Positions 38,962 through 48,106 of a DNA stretch of 64,000 bases are shown in pieces. The position numbers and the translations under genes were made by a program. Below the pieces are notes generated by a model. That model was given only the letters and a program-made list of their open reading frames with translations, was not told where the DNA came from and did no database searches. The stretch's first letter is position 1. Each line of letters opens with the position of its first letter. This stretch comes from Mycobacterium triplex. Lineage in GTDB: Bacteria > Actinomycetota > Actinomycetes > Mycobacteriales > Mycobacteriaceae. The stretch spans positions 5,693,784 through 5,757,783 of the forward strand of contig NZ_HG964446.1 of NCBI RefSeq assembly GCF_000689255.1, in the 5' to 3' direction.

Positions 38962-40382
38962 CCGCCGGACCCCTGACCGTTTTGCAGCCCAGCGGCAGGT
39001 CCTTGCGCAGGACCCGGAAGGGGGCCGAACGCGGAGCCGGGGCCCGGACCCGGAGCGGGTGCGACGGCCGGTGCCCCCGGCGGCGCGCCGGTCTGCGGGG
39101 CCGCCGGTACCAGCAGCGCCTGCAGGTCGGCCGGGTTCTGAACGGCGGGCGGTGGGACACCCTGGGCCGGTATCCAGGTCAGCTCCGGAATCGGCGTCTG
39201 TGCCTTGGCTTTGGTCTCCGGAGTGTCGTAGATGATCTGGCCCTTGTACGCCGTGATCGTGTTCAGCGGGTGGAACATGACCGGCGGGTAGTTCACCGCC
39301 AGCCGGCGCAGCACCGGACCCAGCCGCTCGCGACACAGCTCGGCGCGCCGGTAGTAGTCGGGTGCCCGTGGCCCGCCGGCGGTTTCAAAGGAACCGCCGC
39401 AGATGAATTGCACCGGGTTGGCGAACTCGGGGATGGACAGCAGGCCGTTCAGGGTGCCCTGCGCCGGATCGTAGATGTTGTAGAAGTTGGCGATACCGGG
39501 GCCCGCGACGTGCAACACCTGCTCGATGTTGTCGCTCTGGTCGCTCAACGTCTTGCTGAAGTCGTTGAGTTGGTTGACCGTATCGATCAGAGTCGAGTTG
39601 TTCTCGTGCAGGAAACCGCGAATGTCGGACAGTGCCTGATTGAGCGTGCCCAGGGTGTTGTCCAGATGCCGCGAGCTGTCCGCGAGGACCTGCGACACCG
39701 AGGCGACGCTTCCGGCGAACTGCACGATCTGATCGTTGCTCGCCGACAACGCGTTGACCAGAACCTGCAGGTTCTTGACCGTGCCGAAGATGTCGCTGCG
39801 CGAATCCCCCAGTCGGCCCGCGACTTGCGAAAGCTCTCGCAGCGCGCTGTGGAACGATTGACCCTTGCCGTCCAACGTGTCCGCCGCCTGGTTGATCGCC
39901 GCGCCCAACGGCCCCTGCATCGATCCGGTCGTCGGACCCAGCGAAACGGCCAGTTGAGTCAGCGCTTCCTTGACCTCGTCCCATTCCACCGGGACCGCGG
40001 TGCGGTTCAGGTCGATGCTGCCGCCATCGGGCAGCACCGCCCCGCCGGTGTAGGCCGGGGCGAGCTGAATGAACCTCGCCGCCACCAGGTTCGGTGACAT
40101 GACGACCGCCCTGGCGTCCTTCGGGATCTTCACGTCCTTGGGCACCGTCATCGTGATTTTCACGTCGGACGGACGCGGTTCGATCGAGTCGATCTTGCCG
40201 ATCGGGACGCCGAGAACCCGGACCTGGTCGCCGGGATACAACCCGACGGCAGACGTGAAGTAGCCGACGATGGTGCGGTTATTTGCTTTTGCGGAAAGCA
40301 CATACACGCCACCGACCAGCACCGCGACCAACGCGATGATGGTGGTGTAGCGCAGCCCACGGCCGCCGGCGATCCTCCTCAC
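38958..40382 (-). CDS. mce4D: Mce4D
   Basis: A 474-residue Mce subunit, somewhat longer than Rv3496c because of an Ala/Pro/Gly-rich C-terminal tail (GAPAVAPAPGPGPGSAFG). A transmembrane helix at about 12-31 precedes the MCE domain (VGYFTSAVGLYPGDQVRVLG, then GVPIGKIDSIEP). A long helical middle follows and the conserved C-terminal AYKGQIIYDTPETKAK. GTG start at 40382, 16 bases after the mce4C stop. Confidence 0.94.
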   Translation of the reverse strand: MRRIAGGRGLRYTTIIALVAVLVGGVYVLSAKANNRTIVGYFTSAVGLYPGDQVRVLGVPIGKIDSIEPRPSDVKITMTVPKDVKIPKDARAVVMSPNLVAARFIQLAPAYTGGAVLPDGGSIDLNRTAVPVEWDEVKEALTQLAVSLGPTTGSMQGPLGAAINQAADTLDGKGQSFHSALRELSQVAGRLGDSRSDIFGTVKNLQVLVNALSASNDQIVQFAGSVASVSQVLADSSRHLDNTLGTLNQALSDIRGFLHENNSTLIDTVNQLNDFSKTLSDQSDNIEQVLHVAGPGIANFYNIYDPAQGTLNGLLSIPEFANPVQFICGGSFETAGGPRAPDYYRRAELCRERLGPVLRRLAVNYPPVMFHPLNTITAYKGQIIYDTPETKAKAQTPIPELTWIPAQGVPPPAVQNPADLQALLVPAAPQTGAPPGAPAVAPAPGPGPGSAFGPLPGPAQGPAAGLQNGQGSGG

Positions 40383-40398
40383 GAGGACAATCCCAGCA

Positions 40399-41463
40399 TC
40401 ATGGCGACTTCGGCCGGATGATCCAGCGTTCCTGGATCAACCCGCGCAGGTAGTCGGAGAGGCTGGCCGGTAGCTTGCCCGGCTGGTAGAAGAAGTCGAA
40501 CATCGCCGCCAGCAGCGGCGCCGGGATGACGCCGTACACGTTGACGTTGAATCCCGGCCCGGAACCAACGACCTCACCGAGCTCTGTCGCATAGGTGGGC
40601 AACCGTTTGAGGGCCTCGGTGATGTAGTCGCGACGCTCGTTGAGGTTGCTCAGTACATCGTTGAGCTTGCTCAAGGCCGGCCCGAATTGCTTGCGGTTGT
40701 CGGCGACGAAGCCGGAAAGCTGTGCCGACAAACCGCTGATGCCCGCGATCAATTGCCCCAGTGCGGCGCGGCGCTCATCGAGCGCGGCGAACAACTCGTT
40801 GCCGTCGTCTACCAACTTGTTGACCTGGTCGGCGCGTTGCGACAACACGGCGGTCACCGACTTCGCATGGGCCAGCAGGCTTTGCAGCGCTTCGTCGCGG
40901 CGGTTCAGCGTGCGGGAGAGCGAAGTCACCCCATCCAGCGCGCCGCGCAGTTCCGGGGTGGCGCCGCGCAGCGTGTCGGTGAGAACGTTCAACGCCTGCT
41001 CGAACTGCGGCTTGTTCAGGTTGTTGGCGTTCTGCCCCAGGTCCTCGAGCGCGCCGGCCAGGGTGTACGGCGTGGTCGTGCGGCTCAGCGGAATGGTGGT
41101 CGCCCTGCCATGACCCGCGGGAGTCACCGCGATCGAGCGCTCGCCGAGGATGGTGTCGGTGCGGATCGCGGCCAGCGACTGGTCACCGACCGCGACGTGC
41201 CGATCCACCGCGAACGTCACCTTCGCGCTGTCTCCGGCCAGACCGACGGCCTGGACCTTGCCGACCTTGAAGCCCGACACGTAAACCGAGTTGCCGGGCG
41301 AGATTCCGCCGGCGTCGCTGAAGTAGGCCTCGTACACCCGGCCCTGCGGGTAGAACGGCAGGTTGGCGTAGCCGAATGCGAGCAACACCACGCAGACGAC
41401 CAGCACCACGCCGAAGATTCCGGTGCGCAGCGGATCGCGTTCGCGCTTTGGGTTACTTGGCAA
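40399..41463 (-). CDS. mce4C: Mce4C
   Basis: A 354-residue Mce subunit like Rv3497c. The likely start is TTG at 41463, which overlaps the mce4B stop by 11 bp and gives an N-terminus (PSNPKRERDPLRTGIFG) aligning with the M. tuberculosis protein; no ATG or GTG gives a comparable fit. A transmembrane helix at about 12-32 is followed by the MCE domain (YEAYFSDAGGISPGNSVYVS, then GFKVGKVQAV) and coil. It ends LIQERWIIRPKSP, a conserved tail. Confidence 0.92.
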   Translation of the reverse strand: MPSNPKRERDPLRTGIFGVVLVVCVVLLAFGYANLPFYPQGRVYEAYFSDAGGISPGNSVYVSGFKVGKVQAVGLAGDSAKVTFAVDRHVAVGDQSLAAIRTDTILGERSIAVTPAGHGRATTIPLSRTTTPYTLAGALEDLGQNANNLNKPQFEQALNVLTDTLRGATPELRGALDGVTSLSRTLNRRDEALQSLLAHAKSVTAVLSQRADQVNKLVDDGNELFAALDERRAALGQLIAGISGLSAQLSGFVADNRKQFGPALSKLNDVLSNLNERRDYITEALKRLPTYATELGEVVGSGPGFNVNVYGVIPAPLLAAMFDFFYQPGKLPASLSDYLRGLIQERWIIRPKSP

Positions 41464-42505
41464 AAGCGCACCTCCCCTGGCTGGGATCCACCTGACCACC
41501 AAGGGGCAGCAGGATGTCGCTGCCGGCCGGCCCGTTGATCTTGATCGTCACCGAGCAGAAGTAGATGTTGAAGAACGACCCGTAGGCGCCGAGTGCGGCC
41601 AGGCGCAGGTAGTCCTCGCCCAGTTGCTCGATGTCGTTGTCCACCTCGGCCTTGCGGCTGTCGATTTCGGTGGCCAGCGGCCGGGTGTTTTCCAGGATGC
41701 CTTGCAGTGGCCTACGCGAATTCTTCAGCAGCTCAGTCAGATCCGTCGTTGTCGACGCCAGTGGCGGAATGGCTCCCGCGATCGAATCCTTGTTTTGGGC
41801 CAGCCCGCTGATCAATTGCTGCAGCTGGTCCACGCTGGCCGAGAATTGCGCGCTGCGTTGGTCGATGGTGCCCAGTACCGAGTTCAGGTTGGTGATCGCG
41901 TCGCCGATCAGCTGGTCGCGCTGGCCCAGCGCCTTGGTGAAGGCGCTGGTGTCGGCCAGCACATTCGACAACGCTCCACCCTGGCCCTGCAACAGCTCGA
42001 TGACTGCGCCGCTGATCGTGTTGACCTTGTCGGCATCCAGGCCTTTGAGTACCGGCTTCAGTCCGCCCAGCAGCGCATCCAGATCCAGTGCGGGCTGGGT
42101 GTGTTGGGCGTTGATGGTCCCGCCCGGTGCCAGCTTGCGCAGCTCCCCCGGACCCGACGTGATCTCGAGGAACCGGTCGCCGACCAGGTTTTCGTACCGG
42201 ATCACCGCGCGTGTCGACGAGTACAACGTGTACCGGCTGTCGATTCCGAAGGCCACGTCGACGGTGTTGTCCGGGTTGAGTTTGAGGCCGTTCACCGAAC
42301 CTACCGGGACACCCGCAATGCGGACCTTCTGGCCGGCCTTCAACTTAGAGGCGTCGATAAACGTTGCATGATAGGTGTTTTCGTCGCCGAACCGGAAGTC
42401 ACCGAAGACCACCACCAACCCCGCGGCCACCATCAACATCACCACCGTGAAGATGCTGACCTTGATCACCATCGACCGGTGCGATGGCATTTCCGAGCTT
42501 GCCAT
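41453..42505 (-). CDS. mce4B: Mce4B
   Basis: A 350-residue Mce subunit like Rv3498c. A transmembrane helix at about 14-34 (VSIFTVVMLMVAAGLVVVFG) precedes the MCE domain (YHATFIDASKLKAGQKVRIA, then GVPVGSVNGLKLN). The helical coil follows, and the conserved end is PLGGQVDPSQGRCAFAK. Its ATG adjoins the mce4A stop. No unusual features. Confidence 0.95.
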   Translation of the reverse strand: MASSEMPSHRSMVIKVSIFTVVMLMVAAGLVVVFGDFRFGDENTYHATFIDASKLKAGQKVRIAGVPVGSVNGLKLNPDNTVDVAFGIDSRYTLYSSTRAVIRYENLVGDRFLEITSGPGELRKLAPGGTINAQHTQPALDLDALLGGLKPVLKGLDADKVNTISGAVIELLQGQGGALSNVLADTSAFTKALGQRDQLIGDAITNLNSVLGTIDQRSAQFSASVDQLQQLISGLAQNKDSIAGAIPPLASTTTDLTELLKNSRRPLQGILENTRPLATEIDSRKAEVDNDIEQLGEDYLRLAALGAYGSFFNIYFCSVTIKINGPAGSDILLPLGGQVDPSQGRCAFAK

Positions 42506-43707
42506 CAGAAGTCGTCTCGTTCCGCAAAGGCGCCGTGGAACAGGAACTGCAGTGTCGAGGGCGCATCGAACTGCAGTTCGGTGAACGGCTCGTAGGGGAT
42601 GTTGGCGTTATCGGTCACCAGGAACGGTGCCCGGTAGAACGAGCCGCCGGTCTGCTTGGTCGGGATGTCCGGCAAGCCACGGCAGTTCGGGCCCCCGGAG
42701 GCGTTAACGATCGGCAGCGATTCCGGGAAGGTGTACGCCGGAGCGCCCAGCACGAAGCTCGACGACGTGAACAGGCCGGCCTTGCGAACACCGAGCAGTG
42801 GGGCGAATTCCTTGATACCGCGATCGATACCGGCGAACAGGCAACCGAATTCCGGCGAGTAGTCTGCGGCCACCTTGAGTGGGGCCCGCAACCGGTTGAT
42901 GGCATCGATGAGGTCCTGCTCGGCCGGCGCCAACGTCTCATAGGCGTTGTTGGACAAGCCGATTGTGGCCAGCAGGGTGTCGTTGAGGTTTTTCTGCTGG
43001 TCGACCACCGTCTTGTTGATCGTGGGCAGGTTGTCGAAGATAGTGTTCAAATCTCCGGCGGCGTCGGCGTAGACGCCTGTCACGACGGCCGTCTTACGGA
43101 AGTCCTCCTGCAGTGCCGCTAGCTTCGGATTCGTCTGTTGCGTAAGGGTATTCAGGCCCGACAGCAGCGCACCCAAGTCGTCACCATGACCGCGCAGGCC
43201 TTCGGCGAAGGCGCTCAGCGTTCCGTTCAACTCGACCGGGTCGACCTTGTGCAACAGATCCATCAGCGACTGAAACAGCGTGTTGACCTCCAGCTGCACC
43301 GCGGAGGCCTCGACATGCGCATTGGGCCGCAGCGACGTCGGCGAAGGAGTCTGGGGCGGAATGAATTCCACGGACTTGGCGCCGAAAATCGTGTTGCCGG
43401 CGATGTGCACCGCCGCGTTGGAGGGGATGAAATGCATGTCGTCGCTGTTGATGGCCAGCGTCAGGCGTGCCTGCTCACCCCGGTAGCTGATGTCGGTGAC
43501 CTTGCCGATCTGAATGCCGCGGTACTTGACCTTGGCGCCCGTGTCCATCACCAGCCCGGCGCGCGGCGCCGCGACGGTGACCGTGTCGACGGACGCGAAA
43601 GCCGCTGTGTACGACAGGTAGGTCAGCACCGAGAACGCGACCAACAAACTGGCCAGCAGCGCTGCTGCCAGCCGGACGGTTGTGCGTCGCGATCGGTTGT
43701 TTGCCAT
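42505..43707 (-). CDS. mce4A: Mce4A
   Basis: A 400-residue Mce subunit, the same length as Rv3499c. A transmembrane helix at about 10-30 precedes the MCE domain (ASVDTVTVAAPRAGLVMDTG, then YRGIQIGKVTDIS). The helical region is followed by a C-terminal globular part with two cysteines (EFGCLFAGIDRGI, ASGGPNCRGLPDI). Starts 18 bases after the yrbE4B stop. In M. tuberculosis Mce4A is required for normal cholesterol import. Confidence 0.95.
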   Translation of the reverse strand: MANNRSRRTTVRLAAALLASLLVAFSVLTYLSYTAAFASVDTVTVAAPRAGLVMDTGAKVKYRGIQIGKVTDISYRGEQARLTLAINSDDMHFIPSNAAVHIAGNTIFGAKSVEFIPPQTPSPTSLRPNAHVEASAVQLEVNTLFQSLMDLLHKVDPVELNGTLSAFAEGLRGHGDDLGALLSGLNTLTQQTNPKLAALQEDFRKTAVVTGVYADAAGDLNTIFDNLPTINKTVVDQQKNLNDTLLATIGLSNNAYETLAPAEQDLIDAINRLRAPLKVAADYSPEFGCLFAGIDRGIKEFAPLLGVRKAGLFTSSSFVLGAPAYTFPESLPIVNASGGPNCRGLPDIPTKQTGGSFYRAPFLVTDNANIPYEPFTELQFDAPSTLQFLFHGAFAERDDF

Positions 43708-43725
43708 ATGAATTAAGCGGTCCCC

Positions 43726-44568
43726 TTACCCCGAGAGGTTGAAGTTACCGGACGCGCCGTAGACGGCCAGCGAGATGAACAAGGTAATGACGACGACGAC
43801 GATCAGCGAGGTCCGAACCGCCTGACCGACCGCGATGCCCACGCCGACCGGCCCACCGCTTGTGTTGTAGCCGTAGTAGGTATGGACCAGCATCACCGCG
43901 ATGGACATCACGATGGCCTGTAGGAACGACCAAAGCAGGTCAGACGGGATGAGGAACGTATTGAAGTAGTGGTCGTAGAGACCGGCCGACTGTCCATTGA
44001 TGAAGACCGTGGTGAAGCGGGCGGCGAAGAACGCGGCGAGCACCGACAGCGAATACAGCGGGACGATCGCCACCAGACCGGCGATCAGCCGCGTCGACAC
44101 CAGGTAGGACACCGAATGCACCGCCATGCATTCGACGGCGTCGATTTCCTCGGACACCCGCATGGCACCCAATTGTGCGGTGGCACCGGCACCGATCGTC
44201 GCCGCCAGCGCGATGCCGGCGATGACCGGTGCGACCACGCGCACGTTCAGGAACGCCGACAGGAAGCCGGTCAATGCCTCAATACCGATATTGCCCAGCG
44301 ACGAATAGCCTTGGACGGCGATGACCCCACCGGAGGCCAGGGTCAAGAACGCCGCGACGCCGACCGTGCCGCCGATCATCACCAGCGCACCCGCGCCCAG
44401 CGTCATCTCCGCGACGAGCCGGATTGTCTCCTTGCGGTATCGGGTCAGCGCGTTGGGGACGAAGCGCACGGTCTGGCCGTAGAACAGTGCCTGCTCGCCG
44501 AAGTCGTCGACCGGCCCCTGCAGCCGCGAAGCGACGTTACGCAGCCGGTAGGTGAAGTCGTAGCTCAT
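43726..44568 (-). CDS. yrbE4B: YrbE4B permease
   Basis: An MlaE-type permease of 280 residues, same length as Rv3500c, with about five or six transmembrane helices. The cytoplasmic coupling loop is MRVSEEIDAVECMAVHSV, the counterpart of the EEIDA motif that contacts the MceG ATPase (not encoded in this window). It pairs with YrbE4A to form the inner-membrane channel of the Mce4 sterol importer. Starts seven bases after the yrbE4A stop. Confidence 0.96.
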   Translation of the reverse strand: MSYDFTYRLRNVASRLQGPVDDFGEQALFYGQTVRFVPNALTRYRKETIRLVAEMTLGAGALVMIGGTVGVAAFLTLASGGVIAVQGYSSLGNIGIEALTGFLSAFLNVRVVAPVIAGIALAATIGAGATAQLGAMRVSEEIDAVECMAVHSVSYLVSTRLIAGLVAIVPLYSLSVLAAFFAARFTTVFINGQSAGLYDHYFNTFLIPSDLLWSFLQAIVMSIAVMLVHTYYGYNTSGGPVGVGIAVGQAVRTSLIVVVVITLFISLAVYGASGNFNLSG

Positions 44569-44575
44569 CGCGTGG

Positions 44576-45340
44576 TCACTTCGTGGAGAACCGCACGCCG
44601 ATGGCCGTCATCACCACGTTGATGACGAAGAGACAGATGAACGCGTAGACGACGGTTTCGTTGACCGCGTTGCCGACGCCCTTGGGCCCACCCTTGACGG
44701 TGAGGCCCCGGTAGCACCCGACCAGGCCGGCCATCACGCCGAACAGCAGCGCCTTGACTTCGGCCAGCACCAACTCTCGCAATCCGGTCAACACGGTCAG
44801 CCCGTTGATGAATGCACCCGGATTGACGCCCTGAAGAAACACGGAGAATACGTACCCACCAGACAAACCGATGGCGCACACCAAACCGTTAAGCAGTAGT
44901 GCGACAACGGTGGACGCCAGAACGCGGGGCACCACCAGCCGGTGGATCGGGTCGATGCCGAGCACCCGCATCGCGTCGATTTCTTCGCGGATGGTGCGGG
45001 CACCCAGGTCGGCGCAGATCGCGGTGGCGCCCGCCCCGGCGACGACGAGCACGGTCACCACCGGGCCCAGCTGGGTGATGGTGCCGAATGCCGTTCCGGC
45101 GCCGGACAAATCGGCCGCACCGATTTCACGGAGCAGAATATTGAGGGTGAATGCCACCAAGACCGTGAAGGGGATCGACACCAACAGCGTCGGGACCAAC
45201 GACACCCGCGCGATCATCCACGTCTGATCCAAGAACTCGCGGCCTTGAAACGGTCGTCGGAACGAAGCACGGGCCGTATCGATCATCATCTCGAAGAACC
45301 CGCCGACAGCACGAGCGGGAACCGCAAGTTGTTCGATCAA
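44576..45340 (-). CDS. yrbE4A: YrbE4A permease
   Basis: An MlaE-type permease of 254 residues, same length as Rv3501c, and the first gene of the mce4 operon. The EEIDA coupling motif is IREEIDAMRVLGIDPIHRLV. Five or six transmembrane helices follow an amphipathic N-terminus (RASFRRPFQGREFLDQTW). A near-consensus KstR box lies 187-200 bp upstream. Confidence 0.96.
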   Translation of the reverse strand: MIEQLAVPARAVGGFFEMMIDTARASFRRPFQGREFLDQTWMIARVSLVPTLLVSIPFTVLVAFTLNILLREIGAADLSGAGTAFGTITQLGPVVTVLVVAGAGATAICADLGARTIREEIDAMRVLGIDPIHRLVVPRVLASTVVALLLNGLVCAIGLSGGYVFSVFLQGVNPGAFINGLTVLTGLRELVLAEVKALLFGVMAGLVGCYRGLTVKGGPKGVGNAVNETVVYAFICLFVINVVMTAIGVRFSTK

Positions 45341-45526
45341 CGCGGCACCCCCCTTTGCTGCTCACGGCGAAGCCTGTGCGTCGCCTTTGCGTGGCCATTC
45401 GTCGCGGTCGGCTCCGTGTGAGCCGGATCATATTAACTCAGAGAAAGTGCACCATGTCAATGAACAGGTTATCTCTGGCTAAAGCGTTAATTTGTCCTGG
45501 TCAGCGCCCTTGCGCTATTGCCAATC

Positions 45527-45540
45527 TGACACACGTTCTA
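45527..45540. promoter_or_regulatory. KstR box upstream of mce4 (one mismatch)
   Basis: TGACACACGTTCTA fits TNNAACNNGTTNNA except that the first AAC reads CAC. It lies in the gap between hsd4A and yrbE4A, so mce4 can be transcribed separately from hsd4A. A second AACCTGTT core without the flanking T/A lies at 45463-45470. The mce4 operon is an established KstR target in M. tuberculosis. Confidence 0.65.
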
Positions 45541-45576
45541 CTAGAGGATTTCGCCCGGAGAAACAGCTTTGCGACG

Positions 45577-46491
45577 TTATTGTTCCATTAACTCGGTCGC
45601 AGAAAAGTTACGTTCTGGATCCCTACCAGCAAAGTAGTCGCGCAGTGTGCTGCTCAGTTGAGCCGGCTCCCAGGCGGCGCCGTCGGCGATGAACCGGTGC
45701 TCCGCCGTCGGAGCTGAGACCAATGTCACCTGACGCCCGTAAACAATGAACACTTGCCCATTGACCTCCGCGGCGGCCGGGGACGACAGGAACTGCACCA
45801 GGTTCACCACGTGATCGGGGGACAGCGGGTCGACGCCGCCCTCCGCTATCTCCGGCGCGCTGCCGAACACGTCCGCCGTCATCGCGGTGCGCGCACGCGG
45901 GCAGATCGCGTTGGCGCACACCCCGTAGCGGCCCAGCGCCCGCGCGGCCGTCAGGGTGAGCGAGATGATGCCCGCCTTGGCGGCGCCGTAGTTGGCCTGC
46001 CCCACCGGACCCACCAGTCCGGCCTCCGAGGCGGTGTTGACGATCCGGCCGAAGATCGACCCCCCCGCGTCCTTGGCCCGGCTGCGCCAGTAGGTCGCGG
46101 CGTTGCGGGTGAGCAGGAAGTGCCCTCGCAAATGCACGGCGATGACCTGGTCCCATTCCTCGTCGGACATGTTGAACAGCATCCGGTCGCGGGTGATGCC
46201 GGCATTGTTGATCACGATGTCGAGTCCGCCCAACCCGTCGGCGCAGGACACCAGTTCGTCGGCCGTGGCGCGCTGGCTGATGTCACCGGTCACCGCGACG
46301 GCCTTCGAGCCGGCGGCGCCAATCTCGTCGATCACATCCGAGGCGTCCAGCGCGGCGGCGATGTCGTTGACGACGACGGTGGCGCCGAGGCGGGCCAGGC
46401 CGAGTGCTTCGGCGCGCCCAAGGCCTGCTGCCGCACCGGTCACCACCGCGACCTTCCCGGATAGATCGGTCGCGTTCGTGCTGCTAGTCAA
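45577..46491 (-). CDS. hsd4A: Hsd4A, SDR of sterol side-chain beta-oxidation
   Basis: A SDR of about 304 residues like Rv3502c, a 17-beta-HSD/3-hydroxyacyl-CoA dehydrogenase used in cholesterol side-chain removal. The Rossmann motif TGAAAGLG, NNAG, serine in NTASEAG and YGAAK are present. The C-terminus extends beyond the classical SDR (EHRFIADGAAWEPAQLSSTL), as in MFE-2-type dehydrogenases. TTG 46491 after an AGAGG site is chosen; upstream in-frame codons overlap fdxD's end region and cannot be excluded as start. Downstream of fdxD in the same operon. Confidence 0.92.
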   Translation of the reverse strand: MTSSTNATDLSGKVAVVTGAAAGLGRAEALGLARLGATVVVNDIAAALDASDVIDEIGAAGSKAVAVTGDISQRATADELVSCADGLGGLDIVINNAGITRDRMLFNMSDEEWDQVIAVHLRGHFLLTRNAATYWRSRAKDAGGSIFGRIVNTASEAGLVGPVGQANYGAAKAGIISLTLTAARALGRYGVCANAICPRARTAMTADVFGSAPEIAEGGVDPLSPDHVVNLVQFLSSPAAAEVNGQVFIVYGRQVTLVSAPTAEHRFIADGAAWEPAQLSSTLRDYFAGRDPERNFSATELMEQ

Positions 46492-46526
46492 TTTATGAAT
46501 ACCTCTAGTTTCGGGGTCCCTCGCCG

Positions 46527-46718
46527 CTAGTCTTCGCGCAGCAACGCCGCGCGCGGGCACTCGGCGATCGCCTGCTCGGCGAGATTTTCTTGGTCGGACG
46601 GAATTGGATCGAGCTTTACGACGGCGTAGTCCTCATCGTCGAGGTCGAAGATATCTGGTGCGATTCCCAAGCACACCGCGTTGCCTTCGCACCGGTCACG
46701 ATCCACGATCACCCGCAC
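46527..46718 (-). CDS. fdxD: Ferredoxin FdxD
   Basis: A 63-residue ferredoxin, the same length as Rv3503c. The cluster motif is CEGNAVC with a late CP in AECPRAALL; the middle ligand position is asparagine (CxxNxxC), suggesting a 3Fe-4S cluster. GTG start. It is divergent from fadE26 and upstream of hsd4A; as part of the sterol locus it may serve CYP125, CYP142 or KshA-type oxygenases. Confidence 0.93.
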   Translation of the reverse strand: MRVIVDRDRCEGNAVCLGIAPDIFDLDDEDYAVVKLDPIPSDQENLAEQAIAECPRAALLRED

Positions 46719-46824
46719 GGCATCCTCCTTGAAGCTGGCCCGGATCTCGTCCTATGTCCATCAGAATGTAGCTCCACCATAGGGCTCACGTGCGTCTGAG
46801 GAAACGCTCGCTGGATTCCCAGAC

Positions 46825-46838
46825 TAGAACGTGTTACA
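46825..46838. promoter_or_regulatory. KstR box between fdxD and fadE26
   Basis: TAGAACGTGTTACA matches all defined positions of TNNAACNNGTTNNA. It stands in the 191-bp divergent gap and can control both the fdxD-hsd4A and fadE26-fadE27-fadD17 units. The identical 14-mer occurs at 56240-56253. Confidence 0.85.
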
Positions 46839-46909
46839 ACCTCCGAAGACGAACGGGTAGCCGTTGGTCGAATAGCCGCTTGTCACGTTGAACCAAAAGG
46901 ACGGCTGGA

Positions 46910-48088
46910 ATGCGCATCAGTTACACCCCTGAACAGGAGGAGCTGCGTCGCGAGCTGCGGTCGTACTTCACCGCGCTCATGACGCCGGAGCGCCGCGAGG
47001 CGCTGCACTCGACCCAGGGCGAGGTCGGGACGGGCAACGCGTACCGCGACACCGTTGCGCAGATGGGCAAGGACGGGTGGCTCACCCTGAACTGGCCCAA
47101 GGAATACGGCGGCCAGGACCGCTCCCCGATGGACTCGCTGATCTTCACCGACGAGGCCGCGATCGCCGGCGTGCCGGTGCCGTTCCTGACGATCAACAGC
47201 GTGGCGCCGACCATCATGGCGTTCGGCACCGAAGAGCAGAAGAAGTTCTTCCTGCCCAAGATCGCGGCCGGGGAGCTGCACTTCTCGATCGGTTACTCCG
47301 AGCCCGGGGCCGGCACCGATCTGGCGAACCTGCGCACCACGGCGGTCCGCGACGGCGACGACTACGTCATCAACGGCCAGAAGATGTGGACCAGCCTGAT
47401 CGCCTACGCCGACTGGGTCTGGCTGGCGGTGCGCACCAACCCCGAGGCCAAGAAGCACCGCGGCATTTCGATGCTGGTGGTGCCGACGACCGCCGAGGGC
47501 TTCTCCTGGACGCCGGTGCACACCATGGCCGGGGTGGACACCAGCGCCACCTATTACTCCGATGTGCGGGTTCCGGTGACCAACCTGATCGGCGAGGAGA
47601 ACGGTGGCTGGAAGCTGGTGACCAACCAGCTCAACCATGAGCGCGTCGCGCTGGTGTCGCCGCAGCCGATCTTCCTGGCCCTGCGCGAGGTGCGCGAGTG
47701 GGCGCAAAACACCAAGGACGACGGTGGCGCCCGGCTGATCGACTCGGAGTGGGTGCAGCTGAACCTGGCGCGGGTGCACGCCAAGGCCGAGGTTCTCAAG
47801 CTGATCAACTGGGAACTGGCCTCGGCCGAAGGTCACGACCTGGGGCCGGCCGACGCGTCGGCGGCGAAGGTATACGGCACCGAGCTGGCGACCGAGGCCT
47901 ACCGGCTGCTGATGGAGGTGCTGGGTACCGCGGCGACCGTGCGCCAGGATTCGCCGGGCGCATTGCTGCGCGGTCGGGTCGAGCGGATGCACCGGGCGTG
48001 CCTGATCCTGACCTTCGGCGGCGGCACCAACGAAGTGCAGCGCGACATCATCGGCATGGTCGCCCTCGGCCTGCCCCGAAACCGCTGA
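46910..48088 (+). CDS. fadE26: Acyl-CoA dehydrogenase FadE26 (ChsE4)
   Basis: A 392-residue acyl-CoA dehydrogenase like Rv3504. With FadE27 it forms the heterotetramer ChsE4-ChsE5 that oxidises the steroid side-chain CoA ester (C8 stage). The flavin-binding stretch YSEPGAGTDLANLRT and MWTSLIAYADW are typical, and the C-terminal TFGGGTNEVQRDIIG is conserved. ATG 46910 follows AAGGACGG. First gene of the unit driven from the KstR box at 46825. Confidence 0.95.
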   Translation: MRISYTPEQEELRRELRSYFTALMTPERREALHSTQGEVGTGNAYRDTVAQMGKDGWLTLNWPKEYGGQDRSPMDSLIFTDEAAIAGVPVPFLTINSVAPTIMAFGTEEQKKFFLPKIAAGELHFSIGYSEPGAGTDLANLRTTAVRDGDDYVINGQKMWTSLIAYADWVWLAVRTNPEAKKHRGISMLVVPTTAEGFSWTPVHTMAGVDTSATYYSDVRVPVTNLIGEENGGWKLVTNQLNHERVALVSPQPIFLALREVREWAQNTKDDGGARLIDSEWVQLNLARVHAKAEVLKLINWELASAEGHDLGPADASAAKVYGTELATEAYRLLMEVLGTAATVRQDSPGALLRGRVERMHRACLILTFGGGTNEVQRDIIGMVALGLPRNR

Positions 48089-48106
48089 GCATCGAGAAGG
48101 ACAGAC

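Noticed and set aside
45355..45591. Small plus-strand open frames upstream of mce4
   Set aside because: They run over the mce4 promoter and KstR site, have no ribosome site and no coding character.
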